The notes under the pieces are model-generated. The model saw only the letters and a program-made list of their open reading frames with translations. It was not told where the DNA came from and ran no database searches. The position numbers and the translations under genes were made by a program. From JAPPHY01 sp034423135 (GTDB taxonomy: Bacteria; Chloroflexota; Dehalococcoidia; Lucifugimonadales; UBA2985), in assembly GCA_034423135.1 (NCBI GenBank), contig DAOUJC010000006.1, positions 87,791 to 151,790 of the forward strand: 64,000 bases of DNA. The letters are read 5' to 3'. Positions 49,144 to 57,637 of the stretch are shown here, piece after piece. Numbering within the stretch: position 1 is the first letter of the stretch; the number at the start of each line of letters is the position of its first letter.

Positions 49144-51360
49144 ATGGCGTTGAACCTTCCCGCGATCTCACTTCGAACCCGCTGCACCCGCCTGCGGCTC
49201 GCCGCTAGCTGGCCTGCGCTGTTGTTGCTGGCCGCGCTTCCCGCCGTTGCGGGATGCGAAGCTACCCCCACGCCGGAGGTGGAGGTCGCAGTCGACGAGG
49301 AGTCCCCGCCGGACTGGATACAGGCCAGGCTGGAGGCCGTCAAGGCCGTCTACAACCTCACGCCCGAGGGCGAGCGCTTCCTGGAGGAGCACGACCTCCG
49401 CTGGATGCGGGGCGAGCCGGGCTGGTTCGGCAGCTTCGGCTACGGGCGATGGACGGGCGTTGGTGAGTCTCGCCTGGGGCCAATCATGCACGAGATGGGC
49501 CACGCCTACTGGGGCGCGTTCGAGGTGACGGGCCGCCCCGACCTGAGCTGGGATGACCCTGACGGCCGCCACGAGTCATCCGCCATCTTGCAGCTTCACG
49601 CCGACCTGATCGCCTTCATGGCGCAGCCTCCCGACCGGTACGAGCCTCTCCGCGAGCGGCTGCGCAACCTGCCCGACGTGCAGCTGGGCGACGAGTCCGG
49701 GCTGCTCCACTTTGGGGAGGCCGACCTGGTGCACACAACGGGAGGCAACCTCCACCTGCTGCCGCCCATCCTGCGCAAGTACTTCGACGGCTTCCTCGCA
49801 GGCGGCACGTTTGACTCGTGGTATGAGGCGCTGGAGTGGTACCAGGGCCTCTCGCACGAGGACGCACGCGCGGCGGCCGTCTACTTCGGCCTGGACCACC
49901 TGGACTTCGATCTGTACAGCGACCTGGAGCCCGCAGTAGACACGTCGCTGCCGGAGAGCATTGCCGCGCTGGTGGAACGCGAGGAGCGGCAGCGGCTGGA
50001 AGACTTCGCAGTGCAGTTCGACATCGTCACTGGCTTGGAGGAGTTGGATGGCAGGCGCATTGCGCTGGAGATGCAGTTTCTCCGCGGCTACCTGGAGGAC
50101 AAGCTGGCGCTACACAAGCGCTACCCGGACGCCCTGTCCGGCTTGGCGGACGCGGAGCCAGCGGCGGCCGGCCTGGAGCGGGTTCTGGACGCCTTCGCAG
50201 AGCTGGAAGGCAGGCCGCTCGACGAGCGCGCCGACCTGCTCGGCCCGCGGATGGAGGAGCCGATCTTCTCGGTGTTCTGGCCGCTTGTGGGCCGCGAGAC
50301 GCTGATGGAGCTTCACGCCCGCGGCATCCCACCGCAGGACACCGATGCCGCAGAGCGCACCACGGACGCACAGGTCGAGAGACTGGCGATTGCCGCAGAC
50401 GCCGCAGTTGCCATCCTGGAACGCGCCCGCGACGATCTGAGCGTGGGCGTGCGTGACCTGGAGGCGCTACTGCGGGACGTGCTGAAGCGCAACGACCGCG
50501 ACGCGGGCCTCGTTCTGGAGCTGGCACTGGCCGCGGACCCGGAGCTCGCGAAGCAGGTGGTGGTGCACCTCGACCTTGATCTCGTGCGTGAGCTGCTGGC
50601 AGAGGAGCCGGGCATCCTGCGGCAGCTGCTGGAGCCGGACCGGCTGCTGCCGCTCCTTGGCATCACCGCGGAGGCGGACGCCGACGACCTGGCCAGCGGC
50701 ATCCGCGAGCTTATGCAGGCCACGTCCGGCAACTACCGCACCGACCGGCCGTACCTGTCGACCGTGTACGAGCTGGTTGCGGAGCGGGGTTTGGAGAGGC
50801 CGGGCGAGGCGCTGGACGTCATGATCGAGTCGGGCCTCTTCCTGGAGGTTATGCTCAGGGAGCGCCCCCGCGAGACTATCGCCATTCTGTCCTCAGACCA
50901 TGAGAAGGCGGCGGCGCTCGTCGCCGGAACGACCGGGCACGGCCGCACGCCGCAGGGGATGATTCACGCCGTCATCTACGAGGAACCTGCGCTAGCGGCC
51001 AGTCTGGTGAACATCCTGGGGCAGATGCACCCGGAGGCGGCGCGTGAGGCGCTGGTGCAGTTCGCCTACGACTCGCACCGCAAGGCGGCGCTGCCGTCCC
51101 TGAGGGTCTCGCCTGAGAACGACGGCGCGTTCATCCTGGCGCTTGCCGACCTGCAGGGAGACCGGCGCGTGGCGGAGTCGATGGCGGAGGCCATCAAGGC
51201 CTACGAGGCGCTCGCGGCGGACGGGACAGCGCCGCCGGACTTCCTCTATGCGTACGCGGCCACGTCGGAGGCGGCCGCCTCCACGCAGGCCGACGCGGAG
51301 GACGGCGAAAGGCTGCGGCGCATTGTGCTGGAAGCGTTCGCGCTGGTGGGCAGGGGGTAG
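49144..51360 (+). CDS. Secreted lipoprotein with HEMGH zincin-type motif, unknown family
   Basis: A 738-aa exported protein. The signal peptide ends in LPAVAGC (Cys 38). Soon after, RLGPIMHEMGHAYWGAFEV has an HExGH motif at 116-120, which fits HExxH metalloproteases; a third ligand could be in the HESSAILQLHADLIAFM region (Glu or His about 35 residues later), also typical of gluzincins. The rest, about 500 residues, is Ala/Leu/Glu-rich and looks all-helical (repeated AADPELAKQVVVHLDLDLVR-like helices). I do not recognise the family. It could be a peptidase that feeds the peptide transporters, but this is inference. It is monocistronic. Confidence 0.75.
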   Translation: MALNLPAISLRTRCTRLRLAASWPALLLLAALPAVAGCEATPTPEVEVAVDEESPPDWIQARLEAVKAVYNLTPEGERFLEEHDLRWMRGEPGWFGSFGYGRWTGVGESRLGPIMHEMGHAYWGAFEVTGRPDLSWDDPDGRHESSAILQLHADLIAFMAQPPDRYEPLRERLRNLPDVQLGDESGLLHFGEADLVHTTGGNLHLLPPILRKYFDGFLAGGTFDSWYEALEWYQGLSHEDARAAAVYFGLDHLDFDLYSDLEPAVDTSLPESIAALVEREERQRLEDFAVQFDIVTGLEELDGRRIALEMQFLRGYLEDKLALHKRYPDALSGLADAEPAAAGLERVLDAFAELEGRPLDERADLLGPRMEEPIFSVFWPLVGRETLMELHARGIPPQDTDAAERTTDAQVERLAIAADAAVAILERARDDLSVGVRDLEALLRDVLKRNDRDAGLVLELALAADPELAKQVVVHLDLDLVRELLAEEPGILRQLLEPDRLLPLLGITAEADADDLASGIRELMQATSGNYRTDRPYLSTVYELVAERGLERPGEALDVMIESGLFLEVMLRERPRETIAILSSDHEKAAALVAGTTGHGRTPQGMIHAVIYEEPALAASLVNILGQMHPEAAREALVQFAYDSHRKAALPSLRVSPENDGAFILALADLQGDRRVAESMAEAIKAYEALAADGTAPPDFLYAYAATSEAAASTQADAEDGERLRRIVLEAFALVGRG

Positions 51361-51403
51361 GGCGTGGGTGCCTATGCACTTGCCCGTTTCTGGAAACTCT
51401 GAA

Positions 51404-53320
51404 TTACCCTTGTGCAATCAACGCTTGAGCTATTTGATCCCTGCCCCCCGACATATCGAAGGCCTGATTTGTCACGGCTAGTGATTGAACCAGCTTAGGT
51501 GAGTGGTCTTCCTTCCCAAGATGTTCAGCTTTCAGGAACGCGTTCAGGTCTCCATTGTGTGCTTCCATGAATGATACTTCATTGAACGCGGAATGCTGAC
51601 TCGTGCCTGACGTCAAATACTGGTCGATGAGCGTTACCGCCCCTTTGGCCAGCAGCTCCAACTGCGTTTCGTGCCCAGGCGCCGCGAGCACCAAAACTAT
51701 GTCCGTGAGGTCGCTGGCCAAGACTGCCGGCCTCCCGAGTTGAGGAGTGAGCAGGATTACGTTGTTCAGCATCCTCATAACTACATGGTAGAACAAGAAT
51801 CGAGATTGACGCCTACTAGGTTGATTAGCTTGACGACCAAACCCAATTCCGTCAGCGAGTCCTTTGATCTTGTAAGCTGCGTAAAGGTCGCGAGCTCCAA
51901 AGGCAGGGGTTCCTTCCGGCCTTGAGATTATGCGCTGATACACGGATCCGTTGGGCAAGAAAGGTGCGTTCTTGCCGAAAGCGAGGCCCGGCTCTGCCAT
52001 CCACCCCGCACCATATACCTTGATCAGATCAAATGCGTTGACATAATCGTTAAACTTAGGGTGTCCCGGGTGGTCCTTCTCCCACGCCTTTTGAGCGGCT
52101 ATACCACCACGCTGAATTTCCAAGTAGATGCGGAACTCATTGCCCATCACGGTTGCCCAACTTTGGAAACCGCTATTCAGGGCTATGAAGTCCTGCTCTC
52201 GAACAGAGTTCTGAGAGTTGGTGAACCTCGTGATATTGGTGATCTCAGCTTCGTCGCTACGGACAATCTTGGTGACCACGCCACCATGTCCGACTCGCTC
52301 CTTCCACTCACTGGCAGCCGAATCGCTTCCCGTGCCACCTGGATTTATCTTGGGCTCAAGTACTTCCCAGATAGTCTTGGTTGTTTGACAACCATTCACG
52401 ATGTATGGGTCATGTATGGCGACCACTCCACCGTCTGACGGCGGGGAGTAGTCAGATACTACAATTGTAATGCCATTGTTGTAGAGGCCGAATTTTTCCG
52501 GGTTCTCGTTTAGAGTCCGGGCGATTCCTCTATTGATCTTCCTATGACCGCCGAGGAACTGGCGCACATTCTTTCCGTACAATTGATTCAAGTCTCCAGT
52601 TATATTCCTATAACTCCTCATGAAATCGAAGAGATCCAAGAGAGAAACTGTACCCACCATGAGTCCGGGCGTCTGCTCAACGAACTGTCCACTTATCGGG
52701 ACGGACAAATTCGCCGGTTCAACGTCATCCAAGCCTTCCCATATAGTGTGGAGAGACACTTCAGCAACATCAAATATGGGAGTGACTCGCTCTCTGCCGA
52801 TAAGCCTTATGTTCTCAAGAGCTTGACGATCTTGCTGGGAAATCGGGTCGGTGGTTGCGAAGACCAGGACAATTCTGTCTGCATGCGACGCTTGCTCGAG
52901 GAACAAGGCAAGCTTTTGCATTAGCTGCTTGGTGTCGTGAGACAGATGTTGGTTTTGACCCTGCAAGGTCGTAATGACCTTGTTGCCTTCTATCAAAATG
53001 GTGTCGGTACCGGCGAATGCAGTTCCATACTTGCTTTGCACCAGATACCAAATGTCGCCCTCCTCTGAATTGTCATTGCGGATGCCGGTATCAGTGTCTG
53101 CGCGCTTCAAATAGGCGATGTCTATGCCACCGTCTCCAGACCCATCGCAAACTACGAAATCCTCGTCGTCAGTGGTCACGTCTAGCCACTCTGTAATCAA
53201 TTTGGCTGCAAACCACCGTCCCTTTTCCAAAGGAGACAATTGTGCGTCTTGTATCTCAGCTAGCCACGCATCGCTGAACTGCTCGTAGCTGACCTTGTCA
53301 GACGCACTAGCCGCTGTCAT
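51404..53320 (-). CDS. AIPR-family phage-resistance protein with PD-(D/E)xK-like N-terminus
   Basis: A 638-aa protein of the abortive-infection AIPR type. The core shows the family blocks NVRQFLGGHRKINRGIARTL, FGLYNNGITIVVSDY, and YIVNGCQTTKTIWEVL. The first 110 residues contain GSGDGGIDIAYLKR and later WYLVQSKYG, an Asp and Q-x-K arrangement like restriction-type nucleases. Members are linked to defence against phage, alone or next to restriction-modification genes. Here it is translationally coupled (ATGA) to an FG-GAP lipoprotein gene with which it has no obvious link, and its AT-richer, A/T-ending codons differ from both neighbours, so it is likely a recent arrival. Confidence 0.85.
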   Translation of the reverse strand: MTAASASDKVSYEQFSDAWLAEIQDAQLSPLEKGRWFAAKLITEWLDVTTDDEDFVVCDGSGDGGIDIAYLKRADTDTGIRNDNSEEGDIWYLVQSKYGTAFAGTDTILIEGNKVITTLQGQNQHLSHDTKQLMQKLALFLEQASHADRIVLVFATTDPISQQDRQALENIRLIGRERVTPIFDVAEVSLHTIWEGLDDVEPANLSVPISGQFVEQTPGLMVGTVSLLDLFDFMRSYRNITGDLNQLYGKNVRQFLGGHRKINRGIARTLNENPEKFGLYNNGITIVVSDYSPPSDGGVVAIHDPYIVNGCQTTKTIWEVLEPKINPGGTGSDSAASEWKERVGHGGVVTKIVRSDEAEITNITRFTNSQNSVREQDFIALNSGFQSWATVMGNEFRIYLEIQRGGIAAQKAWEKDHPGHPKFNDYVNAFDLIKVYGAGWMAEPGLAFGKNAPFLPNGSVYQRIISRPEGTPAFGARDLYAAYKIKGLADGIGFGRQANQPSRRQSRFLFYHVVMRMLNNVILLTPQLGRPAVLASDLTDIVLVLAAPGHETQLELLAKGAVTLIDQYLTSGTSQHSAFNEVSFMEAHNGDLNAFLKAEHLGKEDHSPKLVQSLAVTNQAFDMSGGRDQIAQALIAQG

Positions 53321-55200
53321 CTAGTCTCCCCTTCCCGCACGGTCAGCGCCGTGTTGGCCTCAACGTCCTGGAGGAGCGTCACCTTGCCGCTGGGCCACAC
53401 CACCTCGATCTCGTCAACCGTCGAGATGCTGCCCAATCCGCAGATGATGTCCCGGCCGTTGCCGCCCAGGTAGCCGGAGCCGCCGCGAACCTCCGCAATC
53501 TGGTTCCACTCGCTCGTGCGGAAGGTCACGCGAGCGCCTATGCCGTCGCGATTGGTCGCTGTGCCCTCCAGGTGAAGCATCACCCAGTTGTTGCGCCCGG
53601 CCAGCTCATTGCGGTAGAGCGCGTTCTTGCCGTCGGCGTTGACCACGTAGAAGTCGACCGAGCCGTCACCGTTGAAGTCTGCGACCGCGGTGCCCCGGCC
53701 CACGCCCGGGTTGCCGAAGCCCGCCATCACGCTCACGTCCGTGAATGTGCCGTCGCGGTTGTTGTGGTACAGGATGTTGGGCTCCAGGCGCGCCTTGCCG
53801 CCTCCGCCGCCCTCCTCCTTGGGCACGCCTACCAGCCCGTTGGTGACGTATATGTCCAGGTAGCCGTCATTGTCGTAGTCGATGAAGCCCGTGGCCCAGC
53901 CCACGTTGAAGTCCGCCACGCCGGCGTCCTGGCCAATCTCCGTGAAGGTGCCGTCGCCGTTGTTGCGCCACAGGAAGTTCTCATTGTAGTTGGACCAGTA
54001 GATGTCGAAGTAGCCGTCCTTGTCGAAGTCGCCCGCGTCGATGCCCATGCAGCTGCCGAGGATGAACATGCCCGCGTCCTCGGTGACATCCGCGAATGTG
54101 CCGTCGCCCTCGTTGCGATAGAGCGGGCTGACGCCCTGGTCGTTGCACTCGATGAAGTCCTGGTCGCCGTCGTTGTCGTAGTCAAACCAGATCGACTCGA
54201 ATGTCATGCCGCTCTTGACGAGCTGTCCGCCTGCCCACCTGTAGCGCACCGGGCCGTGCTGGCCGCGGACTCCCGCCTGCTCTGCAACGTCCGTGAAGGT
54301 GCCGTCCCCATTGTTGCGGTAGAGTACGTTGGGGTCGCCTGTGCCCTCCTCACCCTCGCCGTAGATGCCGAAGTTGGCCACGTACAGGTCAAGGTGGCCG
54401 TCCGCGTCGAAGTCGACCCAGGTTGCGCCGGAGCCGTGCGCTACGTTGTCCACGCCCGCGAGCGGGGCCACGTCCGTGAAGGTGCCGTCGTTGTTATTGC
54501 GAAAGAGGTAGTTGGGCTCGCTGGCCTTGTGGTCGATTGAGACGCCCTGGTCCTCGCTGTGGCATACGACGTACAGGTCCTGGTCGCCGTCGTTGTCGTA
54601 GTCGGCCCAGGCGACGCCGTAGGAGTTGCACGGGGCGGTGACGCCCGCCTCGGCTGTCACGTTGGTGAAGGTGCCGTCGCCGTTGCTGCGGTACAGGAAG
54701 TTGGCGCCGTCGGTGGCTACGTACAGGTCCATGAGGCCATCGCCGTTGTAGTCGCTCCACGATGCTCCTGGCCCGAAGCCGTTTCGGAAGTTCTGCGTAC
54801 CGCCGCCGGGCACGCCGGCCGAATCGGTGATCTCGGTGAACCAGGGCATGGCCTGCATCACGAATGGGTTGGGCGCGCTCTTGCGGCTGCCGTCGCTGAC
54901 TATCAGGCTCACCTCGTACTCGCCGGGCACGTCCGGCGTGAGGCTTGTGGTCGAGAGGTCAAGGCTGGTGAGCTGCGCCACGCTGTTTTCGGGCGCACGC
55001 GAGATCTGCCACTCGTAGGTGAGCGGGCTGCCGTCCGGGTGCGCGCTGGCGTCGCCGCTCAGGTTGATGGCGTGGCCGGTGAGCACGGAGGACTCACCCT
55101 CCACGTTGGCCTCCGGCGGCGGGCTGCTGCAGGCCGCGAGCGCAACGGCGATGACCATCATCGCCGCGGCAGTTGGCAGGACTATCCTTCGCATTCGCAT
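53317..55200 (-). CDS. FG-GAP/VCBS repeat lipoprotein with PKD-like and ASPIC domains
   Basis: A 627-aa exported protein, paralogous to the one at 10-12 kb. The signal ends VALAACSS (Cys 24). Residues 40-115 look like an Ig/PKD-type domain (INLSGDASAHPDGSPLTYEW, PGEYEVSLIVSDGSR). Then come about eight FG-GAP repeats with DYNGDGLMDLY, DYDNDGDQDLY, DFDADGHLDLY and DFDKDGYFDIY calcium-binding-type loops, and an ASPIC/UnbV end with NRDGIGARVTF and EVVWPSGKVTLLQDV. A role in surface binding is likely; the ligand is unknown. Its stop overlaps the AIPR start. Confidence 0.92.
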   Translation of the reverse strand: MRMRRIVLPTAAAMMVIAVALAACSSPPPEANVEGESSVLTGHAINLSGDASAHPDGSPLTYEWQISRAPENSVAQLTSLDLSTTSLTPDVPGEYEVSLIVSDGSRKSAPNPFVMQAMPWFTEITDSAGVPGGGTQNFRNGFGPGASWSDYNGDGLMDLYVATDGANFLYRSNGDGTFTNVTAEAGVTAPCNSYGVAWADYDNDGDQDLYVVCHSEDQGVSIDHKASEPNYLFRNNNDGTFTDVAPLAGVDNVAHGSGATWVDFDADGHLDLYVANFGIYGEGEEGTGDPNVLYRNNGDGTFTDVAEQAGVRGQHGPVRYRWAGGQLVKSGMTFESIWFDYDNDGDQDFIECNDQGVSPLYRNEGDGTFADVTEDAGMFILGSCMGIDAGDFDKDGYFDIYWSNYNENFLWRNNGDGTFTEIGQDAGVADFNVGWATGFIDYDNDGYLDIYVTNGLVGVPKEEGGGGGKARLEPNILYHNNRDGTFTDVSVMAGFGNPGVGRGTAVADFNGDGSVDFYVVNADGKNALYRNELAGRNNWVMLHLEGTATNRDGIGARVTFRTSEWNQIAEVRGGSGYLGGNGRDIICGLGSISTVDEIEVVWPSGKVTLLQDVEANTALTVREGETR

Positions 55201-55252
55201 ACCGTACTCAGCGCTGGCAATATGATACGCTCAGCGGGCGTTTGGCACAAGA

Positions 55253-55280
55253 GGAAGCGCCCCCAGACGGGGGCGCTTCC
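55253..55280 (-). terminator. Strong hairpin terminator after the receptor gene
   Basis: GGAAGCGCCCCC (55253-55264) and GGGGGCGCTTCC (55269-55280) form a perfect 12-bp stem with a 4-nt loop, 31 nt after the stop of the receptor gene. On the minus strand it is followed by TCTTGTG, only weakly T-rich. Confidence 0.75.
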
Positions 55281-55311
55281 ATTCAGTCCGATCCGGTCGA
55301 AGTCTGCCCGG

Positions 55312-57309
55312 CTACTCTACGAGCCAGACCCTGTCGGTGAGCCTCTGCTGGGAGTAGGTGCCCAGATTGTAGTACCGGACTCCCTTCGCTTCCCACCTGT
55401 TCGGCCACGCCACGTTCATGATGCCCAGAGGCGTGTGCACCGCCGACTCGTAGAGGTACAGCTCCAGCTCTCTCACCAGCTCTTCACCGCGGGCCCTGTC
55501 CTGTGTCACGTCCAACTCTTCGATCAGGACGTCCAGCTTGGCCCACTCGTCAGCCGGTATTGGGCCGTCGTTAGTCCAGCCAGGGTTGTCCCGGCAGTCC
55601 TCTCGCCCGTGCCACTGGCTGTGGACCTTCCAGAGCCCGTCAATGGCGTGCTCGATGTAGGACTGGCCGTATGTGGGGCTGGCCTCAGACCGTATGGTGT
55701 AGAGGCACTCCGTCTGGATGTTCCCGTAGCTGTCGACGTACTGCACGTCGAACTCCCAGTTCAGGTGCTTCTTGAAGAAGTCCAGGCCCCACAGGCTGAC
55801 CTCTCGACGGCTCAGAAGCTCTCTGACGTACTGGTCAGTCCTTGGCCTGACGCCGGGGCCAAACACCTCGTCCAGAATTCGGTTCGCCTCCGCCAGGTCT
55901 TCATCCTTTGTAGCAGGGTTCATTCCGGGGAGTTGCTGGAACTCCTCAATCGGGATGCCCCAGCCGGCGTCCGAGTGGAGCACCAGGTAGGGGTCTCCCA
56001 TCTTCACGGCACCCACCGTTGTGAACCTCAGCCAGTCCTCGCGGTCGAGAGCCAGCTGCACGGCATGCCGGACGTCCCAGTCGTCGAACGGAGGCCGCAG
56101 GTGGTTCAGCAGGAAGTGCTGCTGGTGGTTGTACCGGACAATCTGTAGCTCGATGACGTCCGAGTACTGGTCCTGCACTTGCTGCACCTGCGCCTTGGTG
56201 ATGCCGCTGCTCCCGTGACCGGCCTGGTGGATCTTGCCGGTCAGCAGCGCTGCGAACTTCGTGTTGTAGTCCTGGATGGCGAAGTTGTCCATCCCGTCGA
56301 TGAACGGAGCTCCGGTCAGCCAGTAGTTGGGGTTCTTCCGGGACTTCATCACTGTCTGGGAGTTGGCAGACAGGGGGATGAACGGGCCGGTGCCCATATT
56401 GATCATGTAGCCCTCTGGCACTGCCGTGGACTGGATGCCGGGATACTCCGCATCCATCCACTCGCGGTACTCCTTGTCCCAGATCGCTATGCCGGCTGCA
56501 AGCCAGCCCAGCGTCCCGTTCCTGACCCGGTCGAAGTGCATCACCGCCGTCTTGCCGTCAGGGCCGTCGGGGCAGTGCACATCTTCCAGGTGTCCCATGA
56601 TGAACTCGCCGGTCTTGATGTAACTGGCGCGTGTCTCGGGAGGTGGGTTAGCAAACCACTCGTGGCTCGCCTTGATGTCCTCGCACGCAAGCTCCGTGCC
56701 GTATCCGGGCGCTCCCTGGTCCTGCGCCCAGCCGGTCTCGTGGAACTGCACGTTGTCGCGCAGCACGAACGTGTACTCCAGGCCGTCCGCCGAGATCTCG
56801 AAGCTCTCGCACAGGTCGCAGATTGGCGCGTCCGTGATCGCGCCCCACGGGTCCATCATCATCAGGCTGTTGTGCGCAGCGAACTGCCAACGGCTGAACG
56901 CGCCGTACCCCAGCGTAGTCTGGAACCGCGATGCCGGCCTGGGTTCCGCCGTCTTGTAGATCCCGCCGTACTGTGGCTCGCCCCACTCAGGCTTGTAGCC
57001 GCGGTGGTCCAGCAGGAAGTTCACCCAGTCGTCCCGGTAGTCTGTCGTGGTATCCACTATCGGCGTGGCCGTGGGCGCGGTGGTTGCCGTCGCGCCCGGC
57101 GCCGCTGTGGCATCCGGTGCAACGGTCGCATCCGGCGTGGTCACCTCCGTCGCCTCGGGCATGGGCGTCGCCGTGGGCGGCGGTTGCGTGGCCGTTGGCG
57201 CCGGCGTGGCCGTCGGGTCATCCCCTCCGCACGCTAGCGCCACCGCTAACACAGTTGCGGCGAGCACCGCCATAAGAGACCTGACTCTGGGTGCATAACG
57301 CAAGCGCAT
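55312..57309 (-). CDS. ABC transporter substrate-binding lipoprotein, family 5 (paralogue 2)
   Basis: A 665-aa receptor. The signal ends VALACGG (Cys 27) and a long Thr/Ala/Pro linker follows. Family segments include FAAHNSLMMMDPWGAITDAP, FEISADGLEYTFVLRDNVQF and VRHAVQLALDREDWLRF. It is much closer to the next gene (57.6-59.7 kb) than to the receptor at 34 kb, so the pair is a tandem duplication. No permease genes are adjacent; it could feed the permeases at 36.6-38.5 kb. The ATG at 57309 has GGAGGTGGAG before it and its own promoter. Confidence 0.93.
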   Translation of the reverse strand: MRLRYAPRVRSLMAVLAATVLAVALACGGDDPTATPAPTATQPPPTATPMPEATEVTTPDATVAPDATAAPGATATTAPTATPIVDTTTDYRDDWVNFLLDHRGYKPEWGEPQYGGIYKTAEPRPASRFQTTLGYGAFSRWQFAAHNSLMMMDPWGAITDAPICDLCESFEISADGLEYTFVLRDNVQFHETGWAQDQGAPGYGTELACEDIKASHEWFANPPPETRASYIKTGEFIMGHLEDVHCPDGPDGKTAVMHFDRVRNGTLGWLAAGIAIWDKEYREWMDAEYPGIQSTAVPEGYMINMGTGPFIPLSANSQTVMKSRKNPNYWLTGAPFIDGMDNFAIQDYNTKFAALLTGKIHQAGHGSSGITKAQVQQVQDQYSDVIELQIVRYNHQQHFLLNHLRPPFDDWDVRHAVQLALDREDWLRFTTVGAVKMGDPYLVLHSDAGWGIPIEEFQQLPGMNPATKDEDLAEANRILDEVFGPGVRPRTDQYVRELLSRREVSLWGLDFFKKHLNWEFDVQYVDSYGNIQTECLYTIRSEASPTYGQSYIEHAIDGLWKVHSQWHGREDCRDNPGWTNDGPIPADEWAKLDVLIEELDVTQDRARGEELVRELELYLYESAVHTPLGIMNVAWPNRWEAKGVRYYNLGTYSQQRLTDRVWLVE

Positions 57310-57637
57310 ACTCCACCTCCCATCGAATTGCCGCCATCTTATCAAGCACAAAGGAGATTGTCAATTAACACGCGCTCGCAAATTATCATAACGCGAAGCC
57401 TATCCTCGCATTCTCCTGACGAATGTCGTACTCTGCAATGCCGGGTCAAAGTCTTATCCGCCGTCAGGCCGGAGCGATAATCGCACGCTGCGGAGGGGCC
57501 TATGCCTGAGACTTGGGGACAGCCGGCCGTCTGGGCGGCTTTCGTGAAGCAGGGGGTGGCCTGAGTCACAAGACCGTTGGCGTGCCTTTGCGGTTGACAG
57601 TTCCAGGCTCTTGATCTGTGACCTCACCTCGGCCCGG
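57310..57637. other. Intergenic region between the two tandem receptor genes
   Basis: Besides the promoter at 57336-57364 it holds a 20-codon plus-strand frame (57502-57564, MPETWGQPAVWAAFVKQGVA) with GGAGGGG just before its ATG. I cannot say whether that peptide is made. No other gene is seen. Confidence 0.3.
57336..57364 (-). promoter_or_regulatory. Promoter of receptor paralogue 2
   Basis: Minus strand TTGACA (57364-57359), 17-nt spacer and TAAGAT (57341-57336), 26 nt before the ATG at 57309. Both elements are close to consensus. Confidence 0.75.

Noticed and set aside
54559..56148. 529-codon plus-strand frame opposite the second FG-GAP and receptor genes
   Set aside because: Antisense shadow of repeated GAC/GGC codons; contains no recognisable motif.
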